This document shows, piece after piece, positions 1-8,514 of a stretch of 64,000 nucleotides of DNA. Where the stretch lies: assembly GCA_900552265.1 (NCBI GenBank), contig URZE01000007.1, positions 1 to 64,000 of the forward strand, written 5' to 3'. The notes beneath the pieces are model-generated. The model was given only the letters and a program-made list of their open reading frames with translations, was not told the DNA's origin and searched no databases. Source of the DNA: an uncultured Oscillospiraceae bacterium (lineage in GTDB: Bacteria; Bacillota; Clostridia; Oscillospirales; Acutalibacteraceae). Made by a program: the position numbers and the translations under genes. How positions within the stretch are numbered: the stretch's first letter is position 1; each line of letters begins with the position of its first letter.

Positions 1-1125
1 TTACTCGGTACGCCAAAGAACACGGTTTTAGAAATGTAAAAGTTTTTATTGATGATGGAATCTCAGGAGTTACATTTAATAGGTAAGGTTTTAAATATAT
101 GTTTAAATTTATTGAAGCTGACCAAGTAGGAACAAAGATTTTAAAAAATGAAAAAATCCTTATACCATCTATATATGCTTATAAAAAAGGTTACAGAAAA
201 CCGGCAATTAAAACTCCTCGAAATGAATATCTTTGGACCGTTGAAATAGTAAGAAAAATTTTTTCAAATCAATCTTATGTTGGAGATGTAGTGAATTTTA
301 AGACGTATAGCAAATCATTTAAACTTAAAAAACGCATTGAAAATGATAAGGAAAATTGGCAAATACACAAAGACGTACACGAACCAATTATAAGCCGTGA
401 TAAATTTGAAGAAGTGCAGAAGAGCTTTGGAGATACGAAATATCGTAAGCCAAAGCATATCGAAAAAAATATGTTTTCAGGCTTTCTAAGATGCTCAGAT
501 TGCGGGGCAAACCTAAATTACAAATATACTCACGATAACCCTGATAATCATTATTTCTCGTGCAGAAATAGCAGAGCCGGAAACGGACTTTGCAAGAAAC
601 CGCACCACATAAGAGTTGATGTTATTACAAACTTAATAAAAAATGACATTGCCAACATAGTAAAGTTTGCAAATGAATTTGAAGACGAGTTTGTAAAAAT
701 AGTTGTAGACGAAAACTATAAACGAGTGCAAGCCACCCAAAGAAAAAACTTTGGGGCATTTATCAGAGGAAAGATTTTTAAAACTATCCGGGAAATACGA
801 GGAAGAACAATTTGAGCTTAAATCAAAAATTAAAAACATGAAAAAAATAGTAGCAGAAGAAAAAATGCACGAGCTCAACGCCGACGAATTTCTAAAAATC
901 GTCAAAAAGTATTCTGAAGTTGAAGAATTAACACTTGATATTCTGCAAGAGTTTATTGACAAAATTATAATTCATCATCACGAAGAAATTATGGGAGAGA
1001 CTATTCAGAAAATAGAGATTTACTACAAGATGATAGATCATATTGAAATTCCACATATAACAAAAATGGAACATCAAAGTCTAATAAAAAGTTTTGGTAG
1101 AAAAAAAGAAGAACGTATTGCATAA
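1..1125 (+). pseudogene. Decayed large serine recombinase (5'-truncated by window edge)
   Basis: Remnant of a large serine site-specific recombinase of the kind found on clostridial conjugative transposons. Three pieces remain. Bases 6-83 read RYAKEHGFRNVKVFIDDGIS and then GVTFNR, the end of the resolvase catalytic fold, followed by a TAA at 84-86. Bases 99-815 hold the recombinase domain and the zinc ribbon (Cys-x2-Cys in LRCSDCGANL, then a second Cys pair). Bases 751-1125 continue in another frame with the C-terminal coiled coil and DUF4368-like tail ending in SFGRKKEERIA. Compared with intact relatives, about 120 residues between the catalytic and recombinase domains are missing and there is a frameshift near 750. 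The protein cannot be made intact. It marks an old integrated element whose left part lies outside the window. Confidence 0.85.
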
Positions 1126-1188
1126 AACAATACATTCTTTGAAAAAGGATAACCAGAAGAAAGCCAAGTCCCTAATGGTTATCCAGAG

Positions 1189-1265
1189 TGGTACGCCCGG
1201 AGGGATTCGAACCCCCGACCTTTTGGTTCGTAGCCAAACACTCTATCCAGCTGAGCTACGGGCGC
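1189..1265 (-). tRNA. tRNA-Arg (anticodon ACG), CCA encoded
   Basis: Read on the minus strand, the sequence folds into a full cloverleaf: acceptor GCGCCCG paired with CGGGCGT, a D arm, anticodon arm TTTGG-CTACGAA-CCAAA giving anticodon ACG, and a T arm with TTCGAAT. The discriminator base A and CCA (1189-1191) are encoded. ACG is the usual tRNA-Arg for CGN codons. It sits directly downstream of the broken recombinase; tRNA genes are common integration sites, but I cannot see a duplicated attachment sequence here. Confidence 0.95.
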
Positions 1266-1508
1266 ACAATCACATTGCTACACTAACAGTCTATCATAAT
1301 AGAGGAAAAAGTCAAGAAAAAATCTTTTAGATTAAATCACAAAATATTAATTTTTTATACATAAATACAAAAAATCATACTTTAAAAATGTAATATCTTA
1401 CACTTTATTTTATTAAATTTATTTTTTTATGGTAATACTTATTATAATATGATACTATATACTGGTGTTATGCTCAATAAATTTATACTGATGGAGTTGA
1501 ATTTTGAT

Positions 1509-1985
1509 ATGGAGAAAACAAAACCAAAAAAAAGATGGATTATCGTTGTATCCGGTGTTATAATTTTAGGTGTATTCGGACTCGTATTATTTTATCAAAA
1601 AAACGTACCCACCGTTTTTACTCAAAGTGAATATATAAAAGAAGTAATAATACAAAATCAGAGCTTTAACGATACTTTAGATAAATTTTTAGACGAAGTA
1701 ACTTCATACAGCGGCTCTAAAGAAGATACGGAAAAATTAGAAACTACTGCAAATAAATTGAAAAATTTTGTAAACGAACTTGAAAAACAGTTAGGACCCA
1801 AAGTACCCACATCTTCTAAAGAACATTATCAAAAAATGATTGAAGCTTACAATATGTATCTTGAAGGTATAGAAATGTATAAAAAAGCTGTACCTAAAAA
1901 TTTGGGAGAAGAACGAAATATACAGATAAAACAAGCACAAGATAAAATTTCTAAAGCTAAAAAGACCATGAAAAATTTGAAATAG
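1509..1985 (+). CDS. Small membrane-anchored or exported protein, unknown function
   Basis: A 158-residue protein that I do not recognise. It begins MEKTKPKKRW, has a single hydrophobic segment at about residues 11-30, and then a charged, mostly helical extracytoplasmic part rich in Lys, Glu and Asn with likely coiled-coil character (residues 60-158). This is the topology of a signal-anchored protein. In-frame start codons exist upstream at 1449 and 1491; I chose 1509 because the next residues give a normal positive N-terminus, and GGAG lies about a dozen bases upstream. The following gene starts 33 bases later, so the two may be co-transcribed. No catalytic motif is visible. Confidence 0.6.
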   Translation: MEKTKPKKRWIIVVSGVIILGVFGLVLFYQKNVPTVFTQSEYIKEVIIQNQSFNDTLDKFLDEVTSYSGSKEDTEKLETTANKLKNFVNELEKQLGPKVPTSSKEHYQKMIEAYNMYLEGIEMYKKAVPKNLGEERNIQIKQAQDKISKAKKTMKNLK

Positions 1986-2018
1986 TTAATTATTTCACAC
2001 CAAAAGGAGAAACAAAAT

Positions 2019-2525
2019 GTGTTTTTAAACAATTCAAATAATTTAGATGTCATTTTAATAAATATGATGTTAATGATAATATGGCATCTTACAGTTTTAA
2101 TTATATGTATGGTTTTACCACGTTCTTTCTTCGAACCTACCAAAAAGCTTTACGTTACTCGAAAATGGGAAAAGAATGGTAATCTGTACATTAAAAATTT
2201 TAAAATAAAAAAGTGGAAAGACTACCTTCCCCAATTCGTTGCAAAAGGTGGTTTTTCTAAAAAACATTTGCCGTCCTCAAAAAATGTTGACGCAGGCTAT
2301 TTGAAAGTTTTTATATCTGAAACATGCAGAGCTGAGTGGAATCATTTGATGTGTTCAATGTATTTTATAGTTTCTTTCTGTATAAATTCTGTTGAAAACG
2401 CAGTGATATTTTCACTTATACCTATAATTTGTAACTTCCCTTTTCTTATCATACAAAGATATAACCGCATAAGATTACTAAAACTTGAAAAAAAATATAC
2501 TCGACAAAGCCATTTATCTATTTAG
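2019..2525 (+). CDS. CrtO-like (glycosyl-4,4'-diaponeurosporenoate acyltransferase family) membrane protein
   Basis: A 168-residue membrane protein with hydrophobic segments near residues 12-33 and 115-148. The central part, with FKIKKWKDYLP followed by GGFSKKHL and then SETCRAEWNHL, resembles the conserved core of the small integral membrane family that includes the staphyloxanthin acyltransferase CrtO. The QRYNRIRL near the C-terminus also fits. The start is GTG at 2019, set by AAAGGAGA at 2003-2010. No carotenoid genes are nearby, so the staphyloxanthin role should not be transferred. Many clostridia carry such proteins of unknown substrate. The family call is by motif memory and moderately firm; the function is open. 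Confidence 0.6.
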   Translation: MFLNNSNNLDVILINMMLMIIWHLTVLIICMVLPRSFFEPTKKLYVTRKWEKNGNLYIKNFKIKKWKDYLPQFVAKGGFSKKHLPSSKNVDAGYLKVFISETCRAEWNHLMCSMYFIVSFCINSVENAVIFSLIPIICNFPFLIIQRYNRIRLLKLEKKYTRQSHLSI

Positions 2526-2654
2526 TTCTTTAATAGTTAAAAATATAAATTTTGAGTGTTTTCTTTAAATAACTTTTATTTAACCAAATTAAAAAAATAT
2601 ATTGATTTTTTATTTTTTTTCTGGTACAATATATCTTGTTATTGAGTAAGTTTT

Positions 2655-2747
2655 GGAGAGGTGTCCGAGTTGGCTTAAGGAGCACGATTGGAAATCGTGT
2701 AAGTCGTTAAAGCGGCTTCGGGGGTTCGAATCCCCCTCTCTCCGCCA
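2655..2747 (+). tRNA. tRNA-Ser (anticodon GGA), CCA encoded
   Basis: Class II tRNA with acceptor GGAGAGG/TCTCTCC, anticodon arm ACGATTGGAAATCGT giving GGA, a long variable arm (AAGTCGTTAAAGCGGCTT region) and T loop TTCGAAT. G73 and CCA are encoded at 2744-2747. The long variable arm and the GGA anticodon identify tRNA-Ser for UCC/UCU codons. Confidence 0.95.
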
Positions 2748-4132
2748 GAGTTTTTTTTATATGCTGTATTTAGGTTTGGTGATTCCAGGCTGTTTTTTAT
2801 TTATGGAAGATCGCATAATGATCATGTGATTCAGCAATAGATTAGTTTATGAAAAAATTCGAATGAAAATATCAAGGGACGACGATAATTAATCTACTAC
2901 GTATGATAGAGTATTTTATGAAAATAAAAGTAACAGTAAAAAATTACATGAATGTAAAGAATTTTGAATGGTAATTATTCACTAAATACCAACTGAAACA
3001 TATTTTTGTGAGTAAAATTTTGTTCGATAACAGGATTAATACTTACATAATATAAAAATATTTTTTATACTTCAAAAACATTGTGTATTTGTCATATTTA
3101 CATCATATGGTTATGTTTTAGTGTGTAAGGATAATCCTATGTTTGAATATTATGAAATTGTGAAGAAATTTTCGAAAAGATCTTTTTCTGGAAATTTTTG
3201 TGAAACAATAAGTTGGAAAAGAAAGTTCACGGAGGAAGATATTAGAAGAGTAAAAATACAAAAATTCAACATCTTGTGAATGTTTCTAATAATTCAAATT
3301 TTTTAAATCTCTGACAAAATTGTACGTTGAAGTACGTCTATGGGAGGATCAAGTTGTAAAAGATTTGGGTATAAGAAATGATAAGATTATTCCATTTGTT
3401 AATGAATTTTTGATAAAATTAAGTGCAAAAATTCTCAAAGACGAAGAAATTCAGCGTGATATAAACATGTTGACAACTAGTTTAGTATTTTTGATAAAGG
3501 TATGGATTGTGTGTGCCATCTTGTGCACAGATATAGAACTCGTGTTTCCACATTAGTAGGAATATATAACATGTACTAATCGTCTAAATCAGCTGATGTT
3601 CTTTTTACTGTACGAAAAGTCTCAAAATTATGCAATAGCTTTGGGACAAATGCATGATATATTGATTAAGGAACCTAAAAGGGTAAATCTTTTTATATTT
3701 GCGACAGGTGAGAAAATTTAAAAAAACTTTGTTTAAATTTAATGTTATTTGGAAGTGGTAAAACAAAAATATTCGTAATGACGGTAGTTGGTGTAACTTT
3801 AATTATATTGAGGGTTTAGTTTATACTCCATGTGTGAAATATTATGTTTTTTACAATTGTATACTGTTTCATATTTCACAGATATATTTCGCAGTTTTAT
3901 GATATCGGATGCTACAGTTGATTATGATATATTGATGAGAAAGATTAAATTTGTGAATTTTCCTCGGCTAGTTACTGATTTTTTAAAAAATAAAAATGAT
4001 TATACAAGCGTAAATTTATTCATTTATAATTCTGCATTACAATTGTTTAGTTTTTGTTCAAATGACACCTTTTGCATCTCGGTTATTGGATTTGGTTACT
4101 GTGTGATATTGGGTTTTATTTTGCGTAAAAAA
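2748..4132 (+). other. Degenerate AT-rich region with fragments of coding sequence
   Basis: About 1.4 kb without a convincing complete gene. Short open stretches on the plus strand follow one another in changing frames: 3139-3279 (46 codons, MFEYYEIVKK...), 3320-3556 (78 codons), 3596-3721 (41 codons, MFFLLYEKSQ...) and 3830-4135 (101 codons). Between them are stops in all plus frames. None has a clear ribosome binding site and none is recognisable. 2760-3130 contains nothing I can name. The pattern fits one or more genes eroded by frameshifts and stops next to a tRNA, with the broken recombinase upstream suggesting an old mobile-element scar. It could also be chance openness in AT-rich DNA. 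Confidence 0.5.
3320..3556 (+). pseudogene. Possible gene fragment, unrecognised
   Basis: A 78-codon open stretch reading MYVEVRLWEDQVVKDLG and so on, with a mixed charged-hydrophobic composition that looks protein-like up to about residue 55 and then becomes Cys/Val/Leu-rich. The first codon is a TTG without a ribosome binding site. I recognise no family. It is probably one surviving piece of the decayed region described for 2748-4132. Confidence 0.25.
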
Positions 4133-4135
4133 TAG
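3830..4135 (+). pseudogene. Possible gene fragment, unrecognised
   Basis: A 101-codon open stretch beginning ATGTGTGAAATA, without a ribosome binding site. The product would have hydrophobic ends and a short polar middle (residues 24-60). The last residues run into the hairpin at 4133-4150. I see no known motif. It may be a remnant of the same decayed gene as the upstream fragments. Confidence 0.25.
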
Positions 4136-4150
4136 CCGATTTTTTTCGGC
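4133..4150 (-). terminator. Rho-independent terminator of the DUF421 gene
   Basis: Stem AGCCGA/TCGGCT with a six-T loop. Read on the minus strand it is followed by TATTTTTTA, so it ends transcription of the gene at 4152-4862. Confidence 0.75.
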
Positions 4151-4151
4151 T

Positions 4152-4862
4152 CTATATTATGGCTTTTAATTTTGGTGAATCACTTTTTTTATAAATCAGT
4201 AATTGTTGTGAAGTGTCTATACAGGCAAGTAAGATATCTGATAAATCGGTTATCCCTCTTCTTTGCATCTCAGATTTAAGCCATTTTGAATCTTTTCCGA
4301 TATTTTTCAAATTTTTTTCTTTTATTTTTCCGTCTATTATTATGTTTGCGCACAAACCTTTGTATTGAGTTTCGATTCCCATGTCTTGAGGTGTAAGAGG
4401 TGAGTTTTGAGGTTTCAGTTGTATACTTACTTCACCGTTTGTTTCTAAAATTGCAAATTCAACTTCTGAAATGTTAAATGCATTCTTTAGACGGCATTCT
4501 TCCAACAGTTCGTCTACGTTTATTCGAGTTTTTTTTAGATTATTTTCTATTATTTTTCCGTCTTGAATAAGTATAGTAGGGGCTCCATTAAGAATTTTTC
4601 TTCCCTGTGGACTTTTAATGCTTATCAATGATAAAATTATAGGGAACACTCCGTAAATTATCATGCTTGCTAAAAATTCAGGAAAATCTATATCCATGTC
4701 GACTGCAAATGCGGCTGCAATTGATCCTATTGAGATTCCGCTTACATAATGAAAAAAGCTGAGTTGAGAAATTTGCTTTTTTCCGGCGAGTCGTGTGAAT
4801 ATAAAGAGCATAATTATGGAAACCAGGGAATGAATTGTTGCTTGTATTAAATTTTCTTGCAT
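4152..4862 (-). CDS. DUF421 (YetF/YdfS-type) membrane protein
   Basis: A 236-residue protein of the DUF421 family. It has an N-terminal membrane part with hydrophobic segments near residues 5-25, 38-55 and 60-80, including the conserved FFHYVSGISIGSIAA region, and a C-terminal cytoplasmic domain with the family's GAPTILIQDGKI and NISEVEFAILETNGEVS stretches. Bacillus relatives are abundant in spore formers and some affect germination or stress, but the biochemical role is not established. I start it at the ATG at 4862 because GGAG lies about 10 bases upstream; the TTG at 4877 overlaps that site. It is a single gene divergent from proS and ends in its own terminator. C-terminal length is slightly longer than the minimal family form. 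Confidence 0.85.
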   Translation of the reverse strand: MQENLIQATIHSLVSIIMLFIFTRLAGKKQISQLSFFHYVSGISIGSIAAAFAVDMDIDFPEFLASMIIYGVFPIILSLISIKSPQGRKILNGAPTILIQDGKIIENNLKKTRINVDELLEECRLKNAFNISEVEFAILETNGEVSIQLKPQNSPLTPQDMGIETQYKGLCANIIIDGKIKEKNLKNIGKDSKWLKSEMQRRGITDLSDILLACIDTSQQLLIYKKSDSPKLKAII

Positions 4863-5169
4863 AAAAATATTCTCCAATTCTATATATTTTCTAATATTTT
4901 GTGTAATTTTGTAACAAATATACGTTGAGCTGAATTGATACTTGGAATTTTAACAATTTATAATATGTATTGGAGCATGCAAGATAGGTAAAAGATTATG
5001 ATGTTTATCAAAAATAATAGTTTTTATTAGGATTAAAGAATTTTTATAAATCTTCAAATGAAATATGTTATACAAAGTGATATAATTAAAACGAAGATTG
5101 TTGCTGTATTGAAAAATTCTTTAGTAATAGGTACAAGTAGCAAAATGCATTAAATGGAGTGAAATTTTT
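4863..5169. other. Intergenic region between divergent genes
   Basis: About 300 bases of AT-rich DNA between the DUF421 gene and proS. TATAAT at about 5081-5087 could be the -10 of proS, but no good -35 sits at 17-18 bases from it. I looked for a T-box leader in front of the tRNA synthetase and found neither the specifier hairpin nor the conserved AGGGTGG box. Confidence 0.5.
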
Positions 5170-6423
5170 ATGCGAATGAGCAAAATGGGAATTAAAACAA
5201 GGCATCACAGAGGTAATGATGAAGCACTTTCACAGGAAATATTATTTCAATCAACTCAACTTAAACGTCATGCAGCCGGCATATATGGTTTAGGTAATTT
5301 GTTAGTACGTGCGAGAAATAATATAATGAACGTTATACGCAAAAATTTAGAGAATTATGATTGTTCCGAAGTATCCTTGCCTGTGATACAGCCTAAAAGT
5401 ATTTGGGAAGCTTCAGGTAGATGGAGTACGTATGCTGAAAACAAACAAATGTTCACATTTGAAGGACGCAATGGAGAATATTGTTTGGCTCCGACAGGAG
5501 AAGAGATCGTATTGGATTTTATCAGAGAAAATATAGCTTCATATAAAGATTTACCTGTAAATATTTTTCAAATTGGTAATAAATATAGAGATGAAATACG
5601 AGTTAGGGGAGGACTTTTGCGCAGCAAGGAATTTTTAATGAAGGATGGATATAGCTTTCATGCAAGTAAAGAAGATATGGTAAGAGAATACAACTGTATG
5701 AGAGAATGCTATATGAAAATTTTTTCTGAATTGGGTCTGAATGCAATTTCAGTCAAAGCTGTAAGTGCAGATATGGGAGGAAAAGTTTCCGAAGAATTTA
5801 TGTGTCCGTCACCTGTAGGAGAAGATAAAGTACTTATGGATGAAAATACAGGTATTGCTCTCAACACCGAAGTTCTTGATTATCCGGAAATGCTTGAAGA
5901 GATAAAACAAGATAATCCTGAATTTGATATTAACAACTTGAAAGAAGTTTCTTGCATTGAATTAGGACATATATTTCAATTGGGAAAATTTTACTCAGAA
6001 AATATGAATGGATATTTCGTAAATGCTCAAGGGAAAAAAGAGTCTTACTATATGGGATGCTATGGAATAGGGGTCAATCGCACCTTGGGAGCAATATGTG
6101 AAAATAATTGTGATGAAGAAGGTCTGGTTTGGCCTGAATCTGTAGCACCGTATCAGTGTGTGATAATTTCGACGCCTGAAAACATAAATGATGCTGAAAA
6201 GTTGTATTCTGAGATGAAACTTAAAAATATAGACGTAGTTTTAGATGATCGTGGAGCGAGTTTTGGTTCAAAGATTAAAGATGCCAAACTTTTAGGTTTT
6301 CCGTATATGATAATAGTAGGAAAAAAATATATACAAGAAAAGCTGTTTGAAGTAGAGGTTAGAAGAACTTCAGAAAAATTATTTTTAAATTTTGAAAAAT
6401 TGATTAGTCTTATTAAAAACTGA
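5170..6423 (+). CDS. proS: Proline-tRNA ligase, short form lacking the editing insert
   Basis: Cytoplasmic class II aminoacyl-tRNA synthetase that charges tRNA-Pro, 417 residues. Visible features: class II core from about residue 20, the TGEE motif (CLAPTGEEIVLDF), motif 2 with YRDEIRVRGGLLRSKEF and MKDGYSFH, motif 3 with CYGIGVNRTLGA, and the C-terminal anticodon-binding domain (about 320-417, with DDRGASFGSKIKDA). Typical bacterial ProS is about 570 residues and carries a roughly 180-residue YbaK-like editing domain between motifs 2 and 3. Here only about 70 residues lie there, so this is the compact form best known from alphaproteobacteria and mitochondria. It stands alone after a TGGAGTG ribosome binding site. 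Origin by horizontal transfer is an inference. Ala-tRNA-Pro must be edited in trans, if at all. Confidence 0.9.
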   Translation: MRMSKMGIKTRHHRGNDEALSQEILFQSTQLKRHAAGIYGLGNLLVRARNNIMNVIRKNLENYDCSEVSLPVIQPKSIWEASGRWSTYAENKQMFTFEGRNGEYCLAPTGEEIVLDFIRENIASYKDLPVNIFQIGNKYRDEIRVRGGLLRSKEFLMKDGYSFHASKEDMVREYNCMRECYMKIFSELGLNAISVKAVSADMGGKVSEEFMCPSPVGEDKVLMDENTGIALNTEVLDYPEMLEEIKQDNPEFDINNLKEVSCIELGHIFQLGKFYSENMNGYFVNAQGKKESYYMGCYGIGVNRTLGAICENNCDEEGLVWPESVAPYQCVIISTPENINDAEKLYSEMKLKNIDVVLDDRGASFGSKIKDAKLLGFPYMIIVGKKYIQEKLFEVEVRRTSEKLFLNFEKLISLIKN

Positions 6424-6577
6424 GTTTTAAGTATTTTTACAGGGTGGATGACATATTTTTGACAAACACTTAATAAAAGTAAGTAAATCTTAGTGGTGAT
6501 TAAAAAATTTTATTCGAACTAAAACAAGTACCCTACTAATTTATTGACACAGAGAAATTGATTACCCTGAAATGTAT

Positions 6578-6901
6578 TTAAATCCAGGTAACAGCCTCAT
6601 AGGTCCATCTGCCGTCTGGATGTTTTATTACTTTCAAATAACCTTTTCCAAGTTTATTTGCTGCGGCAGCTTGGTAAATTTGAAATTTTGCAAACATCAA
6701 ACCTCCGTTGACAGTCCTGTTTTCAAATCTTATCCATTCCAACTCATGACGTATGTGGTAATCACCTGTAACATGCCAAACGTCATTATTTCCGACTTTA
6801 CCTTTGTAAACGCTTTCGGCGTTTACAACAGAAGATAATGGTAGCATTGATATTAAAGTGATGCCTATGGTAGCAGCAATTTTTAAAAATTTTTCTTTCA
6901 T
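6578..6901 (-). CDS. Small secreted protein, unknown function
   Basis: A 107-residue protein with a clear signal peptide: MKEKFLK, a hydrophobic core to about residue 20, then a probable cleavage after VVNA (residues 25-28). The mature part of about 79 residues is aromatic and charged (VWHVTGDYHIRHELEWIRF, then HPDGRWTYEAVTWI) and has no cysteine. It looks like a compact beta-rich extracellular protein. I do not recognise the family; small secreted bacteriocin-like or inhibitor-like proteins have this size, but nothing specific supports that. It has its own promoter (6924-6952, minus) and no operon partner. The ribosome binding site is weak (GATGG close to the ATG). Confidence 0.65.
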   Translation of the reverse strand: MKEKFLKIAATIGITLISMLPLSSVVNAESVYKGKVGNNDVWHVTGDYHIRHELEWIRFENRTVNGGLMFAKFQIYQAAAANKLGKGYLKVIKHPDGRWTYEAVTWI

Positions 6902-6923
6902 TCCATCAAATCATTTCAAAAAA

Positions 6924-6952
6924 TTTTTATGCCATCCACTGTAATTGGTCAA
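6924..6952 (-). promoter_or_regulatory. Promoter of the small secreted protein gene
   Basis: On the minus strand: TTGACC, 17-base spacer, TAAAAA, ending 23 bases before the ATG at 6901. Near consensus for the vegetative sigma factor. Confidence 0.55.
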
Positions 6953-7171
6953 TTACTATTGGAAAAGAAAGTAATTTTTTGATGAAATCATTTGTTATTG
7001 ACTTAAAAATTTGTAAAATTTTTCTTTTAAGTGGAATATTTAGAATTTTAATTAAGGCTAGACAATAGATTAAAAAATATTGTTAATTAACTATAAATAG
7101 TGAATTTGTTTTGTGATAATGTACAAAACGTAATTTTTGTTACAAATCTGCGGTAGATTCGAAATAGTATA

Positions 7172-7200
7172 TTGCAAAAAATTAATTAATTGTATATAAT
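7172..7200 (+). promoter_or_regulatory. Promoter of the CdaR-type regulator gene
   Basis: TTGCAA at 7172-7177, 17-base spacer, TATAAT at 7195-7200. Transcription would start near 7207, which rules out the in-frame start at 7200 and supports the ATG at 7275. The rest of the gap from 6953 to 7171 holds nothing I can name. Confidence 0.65.
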
Positions 7201-7274
7201 TGATAAAAGAATCACTCATTTATGTACATGTAGAAAATTTAAATGTGATAATAATAAAAAGAAAGAGGTATACT

Positions 7275-8360
7275 ATGTCTAACAGATTATTCCAAAACAT
7301 AATTCATCAAACAGCTGATGTCATGGGAAGAACTGTAGGAGTTATTGATGATTCGTGCATAATACTCGCTTGCAGCGATCCTATAAGAATCGGCGAAACA
7401 ATGAATGCAGTGAGATCGGATTTGATTGAAGCAGGAGATGTTTTTATAGCTGATAATTATACTTATAAACCTTTCGGTTGTTCATCTCATTCTGATTTTG
7501 CGGTTTTTGTTAGTGGTACAGATGAATCTGCTAAAAAGGACGCAACCATTCTTTCTGTAGCAATGAATAGTGTGAAAGAGCGTTATGATGAAAAATATGA
7601 TAAAGTAAATTTTATTAAAAACGTATTACTCGATAACATTTTACCGGGAGATATATATCTTAAAGCCCGTGAACTTAAATTCAACTCAGATGTAAATAGG
7701 GTTTGCATGATTGTGAAGATAACATCTAAATCGGATGCTTCTCCGTACGAAGTCATTCAAAATCTTTTCCCTGACAAAACTAAAGATTTTGTTATAAACA
7801 TAAATGAACGTGATATAGCCATTGTGAAAGAAGTTCGTAAAGATACAGACACCAAATCTCTTGAAAAGTTGGCAGCTTCCATTGTTGATACTCTTTCTGG
7901 TGAATATTATACACACAGTGTTGTGGGTGTGGGAAGTATAGTTACAGGAATAAGAGAACTGGCACGTTCATTCAAAGAAGCTCAAGTATCGATAGAAGTT
8001 GGAAAAGTATTCGATACAGAAAAAAATATAATTACATATGATCACTTGGGTATAGCTCGTTTAGTTTATCAGCTTCCTACTACGTTGTGCGAAACATTTC
8101 TTAAAGAGGTATTCAAAAAAGGCTCGGTTGAAGCCATGGATCAAGAGACTTTGTTTACAATTCAGAAATTTTTTGAAAACAGCTTGAATGTTTCTGAGAC
8201 TTCCAGAAAATTATTTGTACATCGTAATACATTAGTGTACAGATTGGAAAAAATCAAGAAAATAACCGGTCTTGATTTGCGTGAATTTGAAGATGCTATA
8301 GTATTTAAAGTAGCGCTTATGGTTAAAAAATATTTAATGTCAAATCCTGTTAAATTTTAA
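7275..8360 (+). CDS. CdaR/PucR-family transcriptional regulator
   Basis: A 361-residue regulator. Residues 1-115 form a sensory domain of the sugar-diacid/GAF-like type (MSNRLFQNIIHQTADVMGR). A GGDEF-like degenerate middle follows, and residues 295-350 form the PucR-type helix-turn-helix, recognised by FENSLNVSETSRKLFVHRNTLVYRLEKI. The family binds DNA in response to small ligands, but in clostridia this paralogue sits upstream of ftsEX and its ligand is unknown. The start at 7275 follows AGAAAGAGG and the promoter at 7172-7200. A hairpin (8458-8484) separates it from ftsE, so the two may be partly uncoupled. The family is secure; the target genes are not. Confidence 0.85.
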   Translation: MSNRLFQNIIHQTADVMGRTVGVIDDSCIILACSDPIRIGETMNAVRSDLIEAGDVFIADNYTYKPFGCSSHSDFAVFVSGTDESAKKDATILSVAMNSVKERYDEKYDKVNFIKNVLLDNILPGDIYLKARELKFNSDVNRVCMIVKITSKSDASPYEVIQNLFPDKTKDFVININERDIAIVKEVRKDTDTKSLEKLAASIVDTLSGEYYTHSVVGVGSIVTGIRELARSFKEAQVSIEVGKVFDTEKNIITYDHLGIARLVYQLPTTLCETFLKEVFKKGSVEAMDQETLFTIQKFFENSLNVSETSRKLFVHRNTLVYRLEKIKKITGLDLREFEDAIVFKVALMVKKYLMSNPVKF

Positions 8361-8457
8361 TAACTGACGTTTTATACTATAATTTCAGATAATTCGGGTA
8401 AACGGTGACAGCAGGTATAGAATTTTGTGATTGCCCTTTTTTTAAAATAATTAAATT

Positions 8458-8484
8458 GTGTTGCCGAGCCTTACTTGGCAACAC
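8458..8484 (+). terminator. Hairpin before ftsE, possible terminator or attenuator
   Basis: Perfect 8-base stem GTGTTGCC/GGCAACAC with an 11-base loop, followed by TTTAGTTTT. The U tract is interrupted, so termination may be partial, letting some transcripts continue from the regulator gene into ftsE. Confidence 0.55.
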
Positions 8485-8514
8485 TTTAGTTTTGTCTGAA
8501 GAAACGGAGATATT

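Noticed and set aside
633..962. 109-codon minus-strand open frame
   Set aside because: Shadow of the recombinase pseudogene with no start signals.
1094..1330. 78-codon open frame with a GGIRTPDLLVRSQTLYPAEL stretch
   Set aside because: It is the reverse side of the tRNA-Arg gene, a well-known false protein, joined to the recombinase tail.
4863..5169. T-box riboswitch before proS
   Set aside because: No specifier hairpin and no AGGGTGG box or antiterminator found.
6572..6838. 88-codon plus-strand open frame
   Set aside because: Antisense to the secreted-protein gene, no ribosome site, and the minus-strand product has a proper signal peptide and promoter.
6440..6945. Inverted repeat or MITE around the secreted-protein gene
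   Set aside because: Only about 12-13 matching bases in AT-rich DNA; too short and imperfect to call an element.
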